A program made the translations under genes and the position numbers. Source: Siphonodentalium dalli (lineage: Eukaryota > Mollusca > Scaphopoda > Gadilida > Siphonodentaliidae). From it: DNA of 64,000 nucleotides. The stretch covers positions 194,525,948 through 194,589,947 of the forward strand of contig CP136064.1 in NCBI GenBank assembly GCA_032622095.1, written 5' to 3'. The notes beneath the pieces were generated by a model, which was not told the origin of the DNA, did no database searches, and saw only the letters and a list, made by a program, of their open reading frames with translations. Below are positions 11,300 to 23,332 of this stretch, in pieces. Each line of letters opens with the position of its first letter. Positions within the stretch are counted from its first letter, which is position 1.

Positions 11300-12544
11300 T
11301 CATGAATACTTAACAGAATTTAAGCAATAAGGTGACTGTAAATCACTGGAATGAGCACTGTTAACATATAGTTCGTTGTGAGAAGATTGGAACGACGGCG
11401 CCGACACTGTAGCTTCCATAACAGGAGGAGTGCTGGTGTAGTATGGAGAACCGAAGTGGTATGGATGTTGATAGCCGTGTCCATACTGCTGGTAACCGCT
11501 GAAGCTGTATGTGGGATTGAACTGATAAGGCACTGATGGATAACTGTATGTAGTTGTAGGATGAGAAAATGTTCGTATTTAGAGCTTGACTGCGGTTGCA
11601 CATGAGCTGATGCGTCGACTGGTTCAATCGTACGTAGTGGCGGACTGCTCGGAAGATCACTGATATACGATGAGTCCAATTTATAGTCAGTGAGCCGTCT
11701 TTTGACATCGAACTCTGGACTGGAATCCAACAGTGTCTCATAACCACTATCCACACTAATGTTTGGTGACGAGTAACTAACAGGACTTGTTGAAGCACAC
11801 GGGGACATAACCGGGGAGTTGGCTGGCGAAGAAGGATCACTTGCGACGAATGGTTGAACGGGTGACGCGATTGACGGGAGCCGGTCGGTAAACTGTTGCT
11901 CGATCGTTGTTGGTTTAATTGACGTCGCGGTGCCATCACGTGGTGATATAGATCGCAGATCTGCATCTCGAAGACTTTTCGTGGCTCAGCTGACATGCAG
12001 AGCTGGTGCTTGAATGTCTCCATCCTATGTAACAACGCTGCGGAAACACGGTCCCAGAACTGGCCGGCGTTCACTCGATAGTAGCCCCAACGCAGGGTGT
12101 TTGTGCCGCTCTCTCGGTCGACGTTAGATCGATAGTCTCCCTTGGCGAATGTGGGAAGGCTGCTGGGGACGATGGTCCAGAGGAATGTAGCTCTGCCGAG
12201 AGGTCCGGACTGGGGCTGACCGCGACCGACGCCGATCTTAGTGAAGCATTTGGTCTTGGAGAGGCTGTGTCTGACGGCGTTCTTCCAGTGTTCTCTCGTC
12301 GAATGTCGGAAGAACGAGAAGCGATGCTTGATGTAGCGGTAGATCTCGGTGATTGGCAGGCAGAAGTTTGGAGATATCAGAACGGCGATGTAAATGAGCT
12401 CGGTGTATGAGTAGTTGGGCTTGACGTTGATGTCATCGCTGACGTCAAGTCGTTCGTAGAGGGCGATAAAGTTGTCGACCACTTTGCGGAGATCTATGTC
12501 CGTTTCTTGTGAAAATTGAGTCTGCGTTTGTTGTTCGTAGGCAC
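11300..12544 (-). pseudogene. Forkhead gene copy A, exon 2 (frameshifted)
   Basis: Exon 2 of the divergent forkhead gene, from the acceptor at 12,545 (cttccag) to the same C-terminal stop used in copies B-D. The DNA-binding domain is open (KPNYSYTELIYIAV..., HWKNAVRHSLSKTKCF). About 75% identity-breaking events against the intact copies are two indels: an extra TA near 11,950 after MQICDL, which shifts the frame, and a 1-bp loss near 11,565 before the Tyr-rich C terminus. With the further +1 insertion in its exon 1 this copy cannot make the full protein. Its intron is 13.9 kb instead of 1.74 kb because of a LINE insertion. If translated from an internal start it would give a forkhead domain with an unrelated tail. 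Confidence 0.85.
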
Positions 12545-12719
12545 CTGGAAGCAGAAGACGGTTCGATTAAAAACAATAATGGGCGTGTTGTGGTCAGAGG
12601 CTGTTAGATAATACCATGAGACAGGACGTTGTCTTATTACCTAACATCAAATCATTTAAAGCTGTACCCAGACTTCAACACATAGAGACCGGATACATAC
12701 CACACAGTATTGCGTGTAT
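12545..12719 (-). other. Forkhead copy A intron, 5'-flank of LINE insertion
   Basis: This sequence is about 90% or more identical to the intron of copies B, C and D next to exon 2. It breaks off at 12,719 in the middle of TATTGCGTGTAT|AGCTGTAT, which resumes at 24,906. Confidence 0.8.
12708..12719. repeat. 12-bp target-site duplication, left copy
   Basis: TATTGCGTGTAT here and at 24,894-24,905. The uninterrupted intron of copies C and D has it once, directly followed by AGCTGTATATATTA, proving that 12,720-24,893 is an insertion. Confidence 0.92.
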
Positions 12720-12976
12720 TTTGTTTAAACATATTTTATTGTAATATAATATTACACAAGGGATCGGGGCACAAGTTTTAACAACTTAAATCCGCCCCTC
12801 TCCCATATACATTTTAACAAATACAAAGTAGATGACGAACATAACATATATACAGGGTGATGTATGGTGTGGTTGTGATTGCTGTCAGTCCTATCCTGCT
12901 TTTGAAATTTCATCTGAGGTAGTCAACATTTGTAACGCAAAGGAGGATCTCGCCTATATTTGTTAGCGGAGGGGGC

Positions 12977-14707
12977 CTAATTAAAACGTTTCGTTGATGA
13001 AATGTATGAATAAACAAAATGGAAAAGAATTTCATTGCGTCGATTCGATTCTGATGATATCCCTGTGAGTAAGGAGGAAATGTTAGATATTATAAATTGG
13101 TGGGCTGCAATCTTATTGAAGAGTTCGCATCTTTCGGTAGCATACAGGGGGCACTCAAAGAAATAATGAAAGGCATCTTCGACTTCGTATCCACATGTGC
13201 ATTTAGAGGTATCAGAGATAAAATTGTTGCACATATCTGATTTTAATTCACTACAATAGTTGCGAATTCTGCAGTGTAAAATGCTTAGTTTTCTTGGGCC
13301 ATTAATAAAGAATTGGGGAGGTTTCGTGGGCGGGTCAATTAATTTCAAATTCATCTTAAATTCAGGAAGAGTACTTACATTTGTAATAGGCTTTGGTAGT
13401 TTATTCCAGGATAACGTACTTTTAGGTAAATAAGAGTTTCTGAAATGTTCTGTATGCGAACGGTATGAATAGAATTTGTCAGGTTCGCGCATATCATATC
13501 GATTACTGGCAACTTGTCTTGATCGGGGTGGCAACATGAGGGTGAGGTAATTGGGGACTTGGTTGTTTATTATTTTAAACATGGTGTGCAACTCGTGGAG
13601 TTCGCGTCGAATTTCAAGCCTTGACCATCCTACTTCGTCAAACAAGCGATTTATATCTACGGAACGCGTTAATCCTGTTACTATTCTTGCAGCATCCTTG
13701 TGTATGTCATCGAACTTTTTAAATAAGTAATCTGTTGCTGTGCCCCACACTACATCGGCATAGTCTATAATTGGTAATATATATGCTGTGTATATTTTTT
13801 CAAGCGACTTTCGGTCTAGGTCGTACTTCAGTCTTCTTAATTGTGAGAGACGAGATGTTGCTTTGTTTGCTATTGTATTTATATGAGTGTTCCAGTTTAG
13901 ATTAGATTGTATTTCAAGTCCAAGATGTTTGTGTGAGTTTGTAAATAATACATTTTCTTGTTCGAATTTTAAATTCGGGGTCACGTTGTTATTTGTAAGG
14001 GAAAAGGAAATTGCCCTAGTTTTCGTTGGGTTAAATTTAACTAGCCATTTATTTGCCCAGTCTGCGACTCTTTCAAGGTCATCGTTCATGTTCTTGGTTA
14101 GGATATCGATGTCATAATGGGTAGTCATAAGGCAAGTATCGTCCGCGTACATTCTTGTGGTTGCATTAATGTGATCAGGGAGGTTGTTTATGTAAACTAA
14201 AAATAGGAAAGGGCCAATAATTGAGCCTTGAGGGACACCCGCTGGGATAACTTCAAAATTTGAGAAGGAGTTGTTCACTAAGACCCTTTGTTTGCGATTG
14301 AACAGATAATCTTTTAGCCATTCTAAGAGATTTCCAGAGACTCCATATTGTTCCAATTTATATAGCAGCCCCCTGTGCCATACTCTCTCGAATGCCTTTG
14401 ATATATCAAAAAATACTGCACTTGTATAGAGGCTGTTGTCGAGACTATGGCACAGGTTGTGATATAGTTCTATTAACTGGTATGTTGTACTATGGCCAGG
14501 GAGGAAGCCAGACTGGTGATTATATAACAAATTATTTTCCGTGAAGTATGTCATAATATGTTGTATGACCACTTTTTCGAAGATTTTGCCTAATGTCGGA
14601 AGGAGAGATATTGGACGGTAATTTGCGGAATCGGCTGGGTCGCCTTTTTTGAAGATAGGGATGACGTTTGCCTTTTTCCAGGTCATTGGAAACTTACCAA
14701 GATCCAA
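12977..14707 (-). pseudogene. LINE ORF2, reverse transcriptase and C-terminal part
   Basis: Encodes the RNA-directed DNA polymerase that copies LINE RNA at the nicked target. Visible motifs in this 576-residue frame: NYRPISLL (about 29-36), FFDISKAFERVWH (99-111), AGVPQGSIIGPFLF (156-169), catalytic YADD (187-190), and a C-terminal CTCG-x6-FHYFFEC block typical of this clade, ending ...STKRFN. All catalytic residues are present. It is separated from the upstream endonuclease frame (14,683-16,371) by a -1 shift: the two frames overlap by 25 bp, and the lesion is probably loss of one base from the C run near 14,735. The listed start is an artefact of the broken frame, not a real initiator. Confidence 0.85.
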
Positions 14708-16371
14708 TGATTTTTTATATAAATTATTAATAGGGGGATTGCGATATTTTCGGCAGTACTATGCAACATTTTTGGGCTGATGCTATCGTGACCATACGCC
14801 TTATTTAAATTTAATGATTTTATAGCGCACACGATACTTTGATATGTGATTGGGATTTCGGATAGTATGTTATTGGATCTACGAGGGAAATAAGGGAGAT
14901 TTTTGGCATCGTCTTGTATAGTGGCATTAGAAATGAATCTTGCGTTGAGACACCTAGCTTTTTCATAATCATCGGTTGCATATGATTTCCCTTCCATTGA
15001 TACGTTGCCATTGGGGCTATACAGAGGTGGGGTATTCGTAGATTTCTTTTTGTTAAGTAGATAATTCATAATATGCCAGAAATCGCGGGGAGTGGGGGTT
15101 TCATTTATTTTCTCCTCAAGTTTAGTTTCGAATTGCGATTTTGCATACTTTTTCATGTTGTTAACTTTATTTCTAATATCCTTGTATTTTCTCCAAGTGT
15201 GCTCTGAATTTCGTTTGAGTGCTATTGATCTGAGTCTATCGCGACGTCGTATTTCTCTCCGTATGTCGGAATTAAACCAGAATTTGTCCTTTGTCCTTAT
15301 CGTCACTGTCATTTTGGGGATTGATTGTTCCATTATTTTAATAAATCTCTCGGTAAATAAGCTTACTGCATCGTTTATGTCATTTACTGGTTGCAGCAAT
15401 TCATGCCATTTGCTTTCATTTATTAAGATATTCGCTTTTTGAAAATCTGCATTTTTATAGTTCCAGATAGTTCTTGTGAAAGAGGTCGCATGCAATTGAT
15501 CAAATGAAATTGTCGCGTAAACAGCGTAATGATCAGACAATTCAAGATTTAGAACGTCAGCGTCCCGGACACTCAAGTTATTACTCACGATTATAGGATC
15601 GAGTAGGGTGCTGGTTCTAGTGGTAACTCTAGTTGGGGTTTTTATTACGTCCTTGAGTGTATAGAAATCAATAATATTTTTGAGTTTGGAAGTGGGGCAT
15701 AGTAGATTGGAGTTAAAATCTCCAAGTAGAATTATATTTTGGGAGACATCTAGTGCCTTAGATATGGACAAATCTAGCAGATCCCAATAGTTCGATCGGC
15801 AATATTGATCTGATCGATACGATAAGCATAGCAAAATATGTTGTGATTTTGAGACAATGTCAAACCATAGCATTGAAGAAGTATCGGTTTCTAAATCGTT
15901 TCTCCTTTTGAAGACCAGATGAGAGGAGACGTATACGCATAGTCCACCGCCGTAGGAATCTCGATCAAGTCGGATAGGGGGACTGAAATTATCAATCTCT
16001 AGTCTATCGGAGGGGTAAGAGGGGTCAAGGTGAGTTTCGGTGAAACATAGGATATCGAAGTCATTTATCATATCGGCTATCTTTTCCAGTTTATGTCTTA
16101 TGCTCCGTACATTATAATGGAATACTGTTAATGTGTTGCCTTCGTGTACAGTTTTATGGCTTGGGCTGGGCCCTGGGTTGCTGTGTACCGATCCGGAGCA
16201 TAACAAAAGCATTGATATGACCAGAAGAATTAGAGGGAGATTTATTCTTAATCCTTGAGGTATCTTATAAATTCTATGGGTTTTCGTACTTAATGGTGAG
16301 TGGCGAGTAGAAAGCCTCCCTGAATTGAATACGCCAGTCGCGATGCGGTGCTGCAGTGGCGATATTCCCAT
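14683..16371 (-). pseudogene. LINE ORF2, N-terminal 2A-like segment and endonuclease
   Basis: Residues 45-58 are a hydrophobic run (LPLILLVISMLLLC) followed at 60-68 by GSVHSNPGP, a 2A-like motif known at the N terminus of several animal LINE ORF2 proteins. From about residue 80 comes an AP-type endonuclease: HYNVRSI, the catalytic Glu in CFTETHLD, GGGLCVYV, the GDFNSN Asp/Asn pair and the LSDHYAV Asp-His. It nicks genomic DNA to prime reverse transcription. The reading frame continues towards the reverse transcriptase (KSLNLNKAYGHDSISPKML) and then runs into the frameshift. The ATG at 16,371 directly follows an in-frame TAA (16,372-16,374). Confidence 0.85.
16168..16179 (-). other. NPGP of a 2A-like motif in LINE ORF2
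   Basis: Codons 65-68 of the 14,683-16,371 frame. Canonical 2A skipping needs D-V/I-E-x-NPGP; here the preceding residues are S-V-H-S, so ribosomal skipping may be weak or absent. The adjacent hydrophobic stretch resembles reported LINE 2A segments that double as signal sequences. Confidence 0.6.
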
Positions 16372-17085
16372 TTAGGTTGGAAAAAGGAACAGTTTCGGCG
16401 GCACCGGAGCGAGACTGGCGTACATTGGATACAAATATTTAAATATGTCGTGTTGGAGCGGATGGGAGGATGACAGCGCAAAGTGGAAAATGTGATTGTC
16501 GGATATCAGTATCGGCCTATTGTTGATAGAAAACATGATGAAAACATGAACAAACATGAGAGAAACATGAGAATAATAACTGTACATAATAATGGTGTGA
16601 ATTATGAGGTGAAGATGTATCAATAACATGTGAAGTATGCATAGACCGGGTCGAGTATTTCGTTTTGGAACGGGAAGGAGAAAGTTATTGTGTCGCTTTG
16701 GGTCTCGTATTTTGAAAGATCGAGGCCTATAATTGAGCTTCGTATGCTGAGCCATTGATATATAAAATGCGATGTACAGAGGCGGCCGAGTATGGCAGAA
16801 TACATTAATATGCATAGGCCTACCCGGACTTGTCCGCAAAGCATACGTTAGTTCAGACCGCGAAGATAATTTTTCATGAGCATTCCATTTTGACGAGGCT
16901 AGTGTTTGTTTGTGCTTCTGGGCTCCCGTAGTTTTGTCTACTCGGCTGTTAAATTGGCTGAAAGAGTGATCATGCCACACCACTGTGCCAACGACCTTGG
17001 CCTTGGTATAGAGTGCCGAATTACACTCACATATTAGATTTAATGTTTTGCAAAAAGTATTACTAGGTATTTCAGCATATGCCAT
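16372..17085 (-). other. 237-codon open frame abutting LINE ORF2 (function unknown)
   Basis: The frame ends in TAA immediately followed by the ATG of ORF2, in the same phase. It is rich in His, Ile, Tyr and Phe and contains no recognisable domain, RNA-binding motif or coiled coil. It could be the 5' leader of the LINE that happens to be open, or an N-terminal extension of ORF2 closed by one stop. The genuine ORF1-like gene is at 23,333-24,685. I do not regard this as an established gene. Confidence 0.3.
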
Positions 17086-18690
17086 GCTTCAAACGCATAG
17101 ACAAACGTTGAAGACAAACTTGTCGATCAGTACTAATTGATGTGCTGATCTTTCGATCCAAGCTCACGTGGCGAGGGGACTGAACTCTGTTTGCAGCTTG
17201 CTTTCGATCACTATACCGTACCAAGGGGAAAACTCTATCTTACATGTCTGAAAGTTGGTAGTGTGGCAAGATCCTACTGTCAGCGTTAATTTGTTGTGAC
17301 TTTTACCACGTGATTTCAAAGTTCACGAGTGCTGGACCATTGTTGGATTTCTTTGAAATGTTAAAAAAGCTCAGGTCGAGTAAGTAATTCAGGCCTGGAT
17401 ATTAAGTAATGTTTATTGCTGACCTCACACGTATTACATGTGACGCAAGTGTGTGCCTCTGTAGCAAGTATACTATATGTTAGAGAGCCCAAAGCGACTT
17501 AAAATTTGTAGGTTTCTGTGCGATAGAAAATGGATGAATACATTATGCAGTGGAAATTGTTGGCGTGGTGACTTTGTCGCGGGGGTGTTGTGACTTGTAG
17601 TCAGCTGCAGGTCAATCAATCTTTGCCAATCAGCTGATGTCAGTATTGATTTTGTGATTGATTGAGGAGTGAGAGATAGGATTGAATGAATGAGGCAAGT
17701 TTAAAATTTAATAGTGGGGGAAGGGTCAGGAGACCTCAAAGTTTTCTTGAAAGTACTGAAATATTATTATTATTATTTTTTTAATTTTTTATTTTTAATT
17801 TTTTTTAATGAATTTGGTCGTTATTATATAAACCACATATATGTGACTGGATTGTCTGAAATAACCAGCATAGAAATGGGATTTTCATATAGAATATGTG
17901 TTTGGACTGTTAATATTATGTTTTTCAGAAAACTTTCAGGTCTCGGGATCCATTTACCACTATAATTATATTAATATATACAATAATACATTTACGATGA
18001 TCAATGAAGTGAAGTTAGTCACTGGTAAGTTCGTCGGTCAGTCAGGGCCACATTTGTGCTCTTATAGATGGTAAAGATGTATTCAGAATTCCAAGTGATC
18101 AACTTGCCATATTATATTCAGTAATAGGTCTGAATTATTATTTTAGTATCCTAGAACATGGGTCAAAATGAAATCTCAAGGGATATGTGAAAGAGTAAAT
18201 AATGTAATTGACATTTGATGGAGTTGTGTCATACATGTATTTATGTGACTGGTAAGGTACTGCATAGTAGTCAAGTAAATGATAAGTCAGAGCCTGTTGT
18301 ATTTAGAATATTTCATTTGGTAAGTTAATATTCAAGCTTATGACTATTTCTGACACTCAAACAATAGACCTTATATGTGGGAATGAATAGAGCGTCGCCC
18401 CTTCTGTGTAGCAGTCTAAGGCAATTTAGAGTTAATTTGGATCCCTGAGTACATCTTTAACTATACTACTAGTAGCCTGTGAGTAATGGATAAATTATAT
18501 TTACTATTATACTATTAAATTCTCAATAAAAACTAAAGTGGTATCCATCTAATATCCCATTGAATGCAAGATGAAGGTAATATAATAAACATCTCTCAGG
18601 ATGCGAACCAAATCCTACATTTAGCAATCAGCTATTTGAGTATTTTGTGGAATTCATATTGTCTGTGTGACATGAAAACCACGAACATGT
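17086..18690. other. LINE inter-ORF spacer, no recognised gene
   Basis: AT-rich sequence with a T-rich low-complexity patch at 17,761-17,812. No coding motif, inverted repeat or tandem repeat was recognised. It is absent from forkhead copies B-D and lies inside the duplication-flanked insertion. Confidence 0.45.
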
Positions 18691-18698
18691 AGTCCAAG

Positions 18699-19623
18699 TA
18701 GAGCCCGAAGCCGCCATCGCACGCCGCCGCCGCCAGCCATATTGGCCACAAGCCGCCGCCAGCCATATTATATCTAACGCCAGCCACATTTAAAAATCTC
18801 CGCCGCCGGAATTGTAAAATGGCTGAGCCGTGTGCATGGGCTTATATGTCAAGCACAACTGTATTGTGAATCGCAAAGAACTAAACCGCATTGCCTAATA
18901 TTGGCATACTCGCATGTACACGGCATGGTTGTTATATTATCAGAACACATGGCCCCTTAATGTGGAATAGACTATCCCAATGCATGCTTTCATACAACTG
19001 AATGGGCGCATCCATTCGGTATTGAAAGGGTTAAAATATAAATTGTTTATATCGACCACACCCAGTCTCAGACATCACTGTCTAAGACCTGTTGGGAAAC
19101 ACAAAATTCAAACTGTTATTGAAGCGCCGCAGGCGCGTTAAGCAACGTCACCCCTTTTTCAAATTGATATCGAGGCAGTCAGGTTGCGCCAGCGACCGCT
19201 GCCGCGGGGGCCTGATGGCTCATAAAAACAACTCTATATATAAGCGCCCGCGGCTACCACTTTATAGCATCAAGGGTAGACTGAGCAAATCGAGACGGGA
19301 TGCTGGTCCCGCCAAACTCTCCAGACGGCATCGACATATCAAAACGCATGCGATTCTCGCCTATCGTATCTGTATTTGGACGGGATTGTGTGCGGATGCG
19401 CTGGTTCACCACAAACGCTAAACAAAACGGCGTCTATAACCGGTAACAGGGGATTAGGAACATTTCGGAAACGAAAATACGCTGAACGATAACATCTCAG
19501 CCGGCTGAGCCGCCATATTTCGTCAGCCACGAACGTCGTGACTGAGCCGGCTTAGCTAGCTAACCAGCCACGAAAATCGGTTGAGCCAGCCATGAAAACT
19601 ATTCGTCGTGGCTTCGGGGTCTA
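18699..19623. mobile_element. hAT-like MITE with 8-bp target duplication
   Basis: Flanked by AGTCCAAG at 18,691-18,698 and 19,624-19,631. The left end reads TAGAGCCCGAAGCCGCC and the right end on the minus strand TAGACCCCGAAGCCACG. Terminal inverted repeats starting T/C-A-G/A-N-G plus an 8-bp duplication are the hAT superfamily signature. The 925-bp interior is much richer in GC than its surroundings, with many short GCCGCC, GCCAGCCA and AGCCGGCT repeats, and encodes no transposase. The open frame at 19,092-19,421 has no family features. Confidence 0.8.
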
Positions 19624-19631
19624 AGTCCAAG

Positions 19632-20499
19632 TAGTGCAAGTCCAAGTATGCAAAAGCATGAATATACCTTCACCTATGTCCAGATGCAAGGATGATTCTA
19701 CTTCCTAAAATTAGTCTGGGGTGTCTCAAGATAGGTGGCAGATGGGGATAGTGCCCCTCCTGCCCAATCAAATTTGAAATTAGTGATGTACTCTAAGCAA
19801 AATTGAGGAAAACAGGAGATAAACCGTCACCAGTCAACAGCCAGAAAATAGATATGTTTTTATTTATTCTTGTTATTTATACATTTGTTTTGTTATTTAG
19901 TTAATTTTCATATTTAATTTTAAATTTATTTATTTATTATTATTGTTATTTTTTTTTTATTTTTATTTTTTTTTTATTTTTAAATTGATAATTTTCAGCA
20001 TTTGGGCTGTCTTCTGGCTGAATAAATTTCAATTGAAAGTCCCCTGGTATCGGTTTTCTCCTGATATATAATAAAAAGATACTTAAATTATGCTGTCAGG
20101 AACTCCAAATGCAAGACATGAACACCTACCAAAGTCGGATCACACCTGATGGTTAACTTTATTTATTTAGTATAATGTGTAATTATCTGATCTCCACCTT
20201 TCATTTACCTTGGAATATGCGATTGTCAATAGATACACCGACAAGACTGATCCGGCTTTGGCAGTTATCCATGCGTATATGAGTAATATATAATATCTCT
20301 TTGGCAGTTGTGTGTATCTACCAACTGGACATATGAAATAAAATATAAATTCAATTGTAAGAGACTAATAATCAGTGTGTGTGAAGTTAATATAAATAAT
20401 ACATACTATGCCATTGGTAATTGCGTATACCTACATGTACCAGCAAAAACAGATTATATAAGTTATAAATTCAGATATAATAGTTTGATGTTCAGTAGA
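19632..20499. other. AT-rich spacer inside the LINE insertion
   Basis: Contains an extended T/A low-complexity stretch at 19,856-19,990. The phrase TCCAAGTA recurs a third time just after the MITE (19,641). No gene was recognised; the plus-strand frame at 20,308-20,595 enters the following tandem array and has no motif. Confidence 0.45.
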
Positions 20500-22060
20500 T
20501 TTGAGGTTGACTCATTTCTTCAGACCTCAGACACACTAAACTTTGCTGAGACTTTCTTCCGAGACGGGACAAATTCTAATGTTTCTAAAACTTAATTGCT
20601 TTTTTCATTATATGAAAAATAAAAAGAAGCATGCAGTTTAATCAGAGTAGACATATGTCTATTCCGGGAGTACTTGTAATTTCAAAGTTGCTTTTTAGTG
20701 TAAGTATATTTAGCGCTCTTTATCATATAGTACACCTACAAATAGTTATTGCAAAATGCACATTGCAAGGGCACATAGGTTTTCTTGTACACAAGCATAT
20801 TATCATATTAAAAAGTATATATAGGAATAAATATTTCAACATTCCTTAAAATGTACAAATTTCATTACTTTTAAGCCACGCATGGTTTTCACCAAAGTGT
20901 GTTAAATTTAGGGTCGGAATATATGATTGAAGTTTTAGTTCATAGGTCTTTCCACTTTTAGTTTGATTCATGCCAGATGGCAGACAGACATCGGGCACAC
21001 CAAACTTTGAGTCTTTCTTCCAAAATGGGACAAATTCTAATGGTTTCTAAAATTTAGTTGCTTTTTCATTATATGAGACATGAAAAGAAGCTTGCAGTTT
21101 AATAAGAATAGACATATGTCTATTTGGATCCCAGGGGTACCTGCAAGTGCATATTTACATATTTTTAGTATAAGTATATTTAGTGCTCTTGAGCATATAG
21201 CATACCTACAAATAGTTACTGTACAACGCACATTGCAAGGTCACATAGGTTTTCTTATAGACAGGCATATTGTCATAAGTAGATGCAGGAATATACATTT
21301 CAACATGCAGGAATATTCATTTCAACATTCCTTAAGATGTACAAATTTCATTAGTTTTAAGCACACCTACAAATAGTTATTGCACAACGCACATTGCAAG
21401 GACACATAGGTTTTCTTATAGACGGCATATTGTCATAAGTAAATGTAGGAATATACATTTCAACATGCAGGAATATACATTTCAACATTCCCTAAAATGT
21501 ACAAATTTCATTAGTTTTAAGCCACACATGGTTTTCACCAAAGTGTGTTAAATATAGGGTCGGAATGTATGCCAGAAGTTTTAATTCATTGTTCTTTCCA
21601 CTTGTAATCAATGCCAGATGGCAGACAGACTTCAGGCACTCCAAACTTTGCGGAGTCTTTCTTCCAAAATGGGACAGATTCTAATGGTGTCTAAAAATTA
21701 ATTACTTTTTTCATTATATGAAAAAAGAAAAGAAGCTTGCAGTTTAACAAGAGTAATTCCATCCTCTATTTGGGTTCCAGGGGTACTTGTAAGTACAAAT
21801 TTGCATTATAATATAAGTATATTTAGTGCCCTGAAGCATAGTACACCTACCGGTATAAATAGTTATTGCACAATGCACATTTCAAGACACATGGGTTTTC
21901 TTGTGCACAAGCATATTATCATAAATATGCATAGGAAAATATATATCAACGTTCTTTGAAATGTACAAATATCATTACTGTTAAGCCACACATGGTTTAC
22001 ACCAAGGAGTGTTAAATTTAGGGTCGGAATATATGCTTGAAGTTTTAATTCATTATTATT
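20500..22060. repeat. Tandem array with LINE-5'-end-like sequence in opposite orientation
   Basis: Three to four imperfect units of about 460-640 bp. Landmarks repeat in order: AGATGGCAGACAGAC (20,976 and 21,617), GGGACAAATTCTAATG (20,565, 21,027 and, as gggacagattctaatg, 21,671), CTACAAATAGTTATTG (20,736, 21,368 and 21,859) and GGTCGGAATATATG (20,911, 22,023). The second unit is longer because about 175 bp are duplicated internally (21,187-21,359 and 21,360-21,530). About 85 bp per unit (AGATGGC-GACAGAC...ctgagtctttctt...gggac-aattctaatggtttct) match the 5' terminus of the enclosing LINE at 24,893, but on the other strand. Confidence 0.7.
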
Positions 22061-22398
22061 ACCATTTTGATATTCTATCTTTGTATAATATACTATGGTT
22101 ATCGAGAAATGTCGATTTCATGACAGTAGGTGTTGGACATTGATTTTTATCTATAATTGTAGATGTATAATGCAGACATTTAGCACCTGTGGACCTGGTT
22201 GAATTTTTCTGTGGTTCGATGGATCACATCCATCCTCGAGCAAATTATGTCATTTACTGGCATTTGTTTATAATGTGTAGGGGTAGATTGCTTGAGACCC
22301 CACCACAGATTAATTCACACCAGGTTCCCAGCTTCAGATTATGTTGGCCATGTAATTTTACGATTAAACCTTAAATTCACATTACGATGATGTTGTAA

Positions 22399-22564
22399 TT
22401 TTACGATGGTTTTTCTGTCATAATATTACGATCATTTTGTAAATATTTGATCAAATTTGTAAATGTCAGATTACGTTGATATTTTACGATGGTTTTTCTG
22501 TCATAATATTACGATCATTTTGTAAATATACGATCAAATTTGTAAATGTCAGATCACGTTGATA
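22399..22564. repeat. Tandem duplication, 83-bp unit
   Basis: The unit beginning TTTTACGATGGTTTTTCTGT occurs twice with about four differences. It is rich in the phrase TTACGAT/TACGAT, which also appears just before and after. Confidence 0.75.
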
Positions 22565-22670
22565 TCTCAATTTTACAACAGTTACTGATGGTCCAATTGC
22601 TGCCAACAGTTTCTGTCGTAATACTACGATGAAATTTTTTTTTTTTTTTTTTTAGTGTAGGTAACATACA

Positions 22671-22754
22671 TGTACTCATTAAGACACATTCTTATAAATA
22701 TGCATATAAATATGTACTCATTAAGACACATTCTTATAAATATGCATATATGTA
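22671..22754. repeat. Tandem duplication, 42-bp unit
   Basis: TGTACTCATTAAGACACATT and the following ATATGCATATA segment occur at 22,671 and 22,713. It is followed by a short (CA)n/(TA)n-rich microsatellite and preceded by a T run at about 22,637-22,653. Confidence 0.8.
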
Positions 22755-22759
22755 CACAC

Positions 22760-23332
22760 ACACATACATATGTATGTACCTATATACATGCATATGGACA
22801 TATACACATAAAAATATCCTTTATCTTTGGCACCGAGCTTGAGAATTGTTTTGTGAAACACATGTGAGGCTCTGGTAATTTTAAATGACATTGAATACTC
22901 ATGGAAGAGAGAGGTTTATTCACATTTCAATAGATGTTTTTAGTTTGTGAATGTAGTTGTCAATAGACATTACTGTGAACTATTGTATTTGACCAGGTAT
23001 TACCATTGTTCACTTACATTCATCTATATATTAAAGGGATAAACATATATCCATATTGAGGAATCAGCACTTATATAGAAAAGAACAGTAATGAGATTCA
23101 GAGAATATCATTATAACAGTGACATGAGGTGTTTAGCATTGTTTTGTTGACCAGGATTGATCAATGATCAGGTAATGTAAATTAAATTGTTTAAGAAAAT
23201 AATTAGGGGGCTCAACATAATGAACAGTTGAGTTTGGGAAGTATGTTGTCTTGCAAAATCCAAAGATGGTGAAGCTGAGTTGAATTTACATGATGATATT
23301 CAGCTTCAAGGAGAAATGGTATCTTAAGTGGA
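22760..23332. other. LINE inter-ORF spacer adjoining ORF1
   Basis: AT-rich; no coding motif or repeat was recognised. Its right part lies directly downstream of ORF1 on the minus strand and is probably genuine LINE inter-ORF sequence. Confidence 0.4.

Noticed and set aside
11320-11808. Alternative-frame 162-codon product of forkhead copy A
   Set aside because: It is the correct frame only up to the 1-bp loss near 11,565; the rest is out of frame with the homologous C terminus.
19092-19421. 109-codon basic frame (RRRRVKQRHP...)
   Set aside because: Lies wholly inside the GC-rich hAT-like MITE and shows no family motif; composition explains it.
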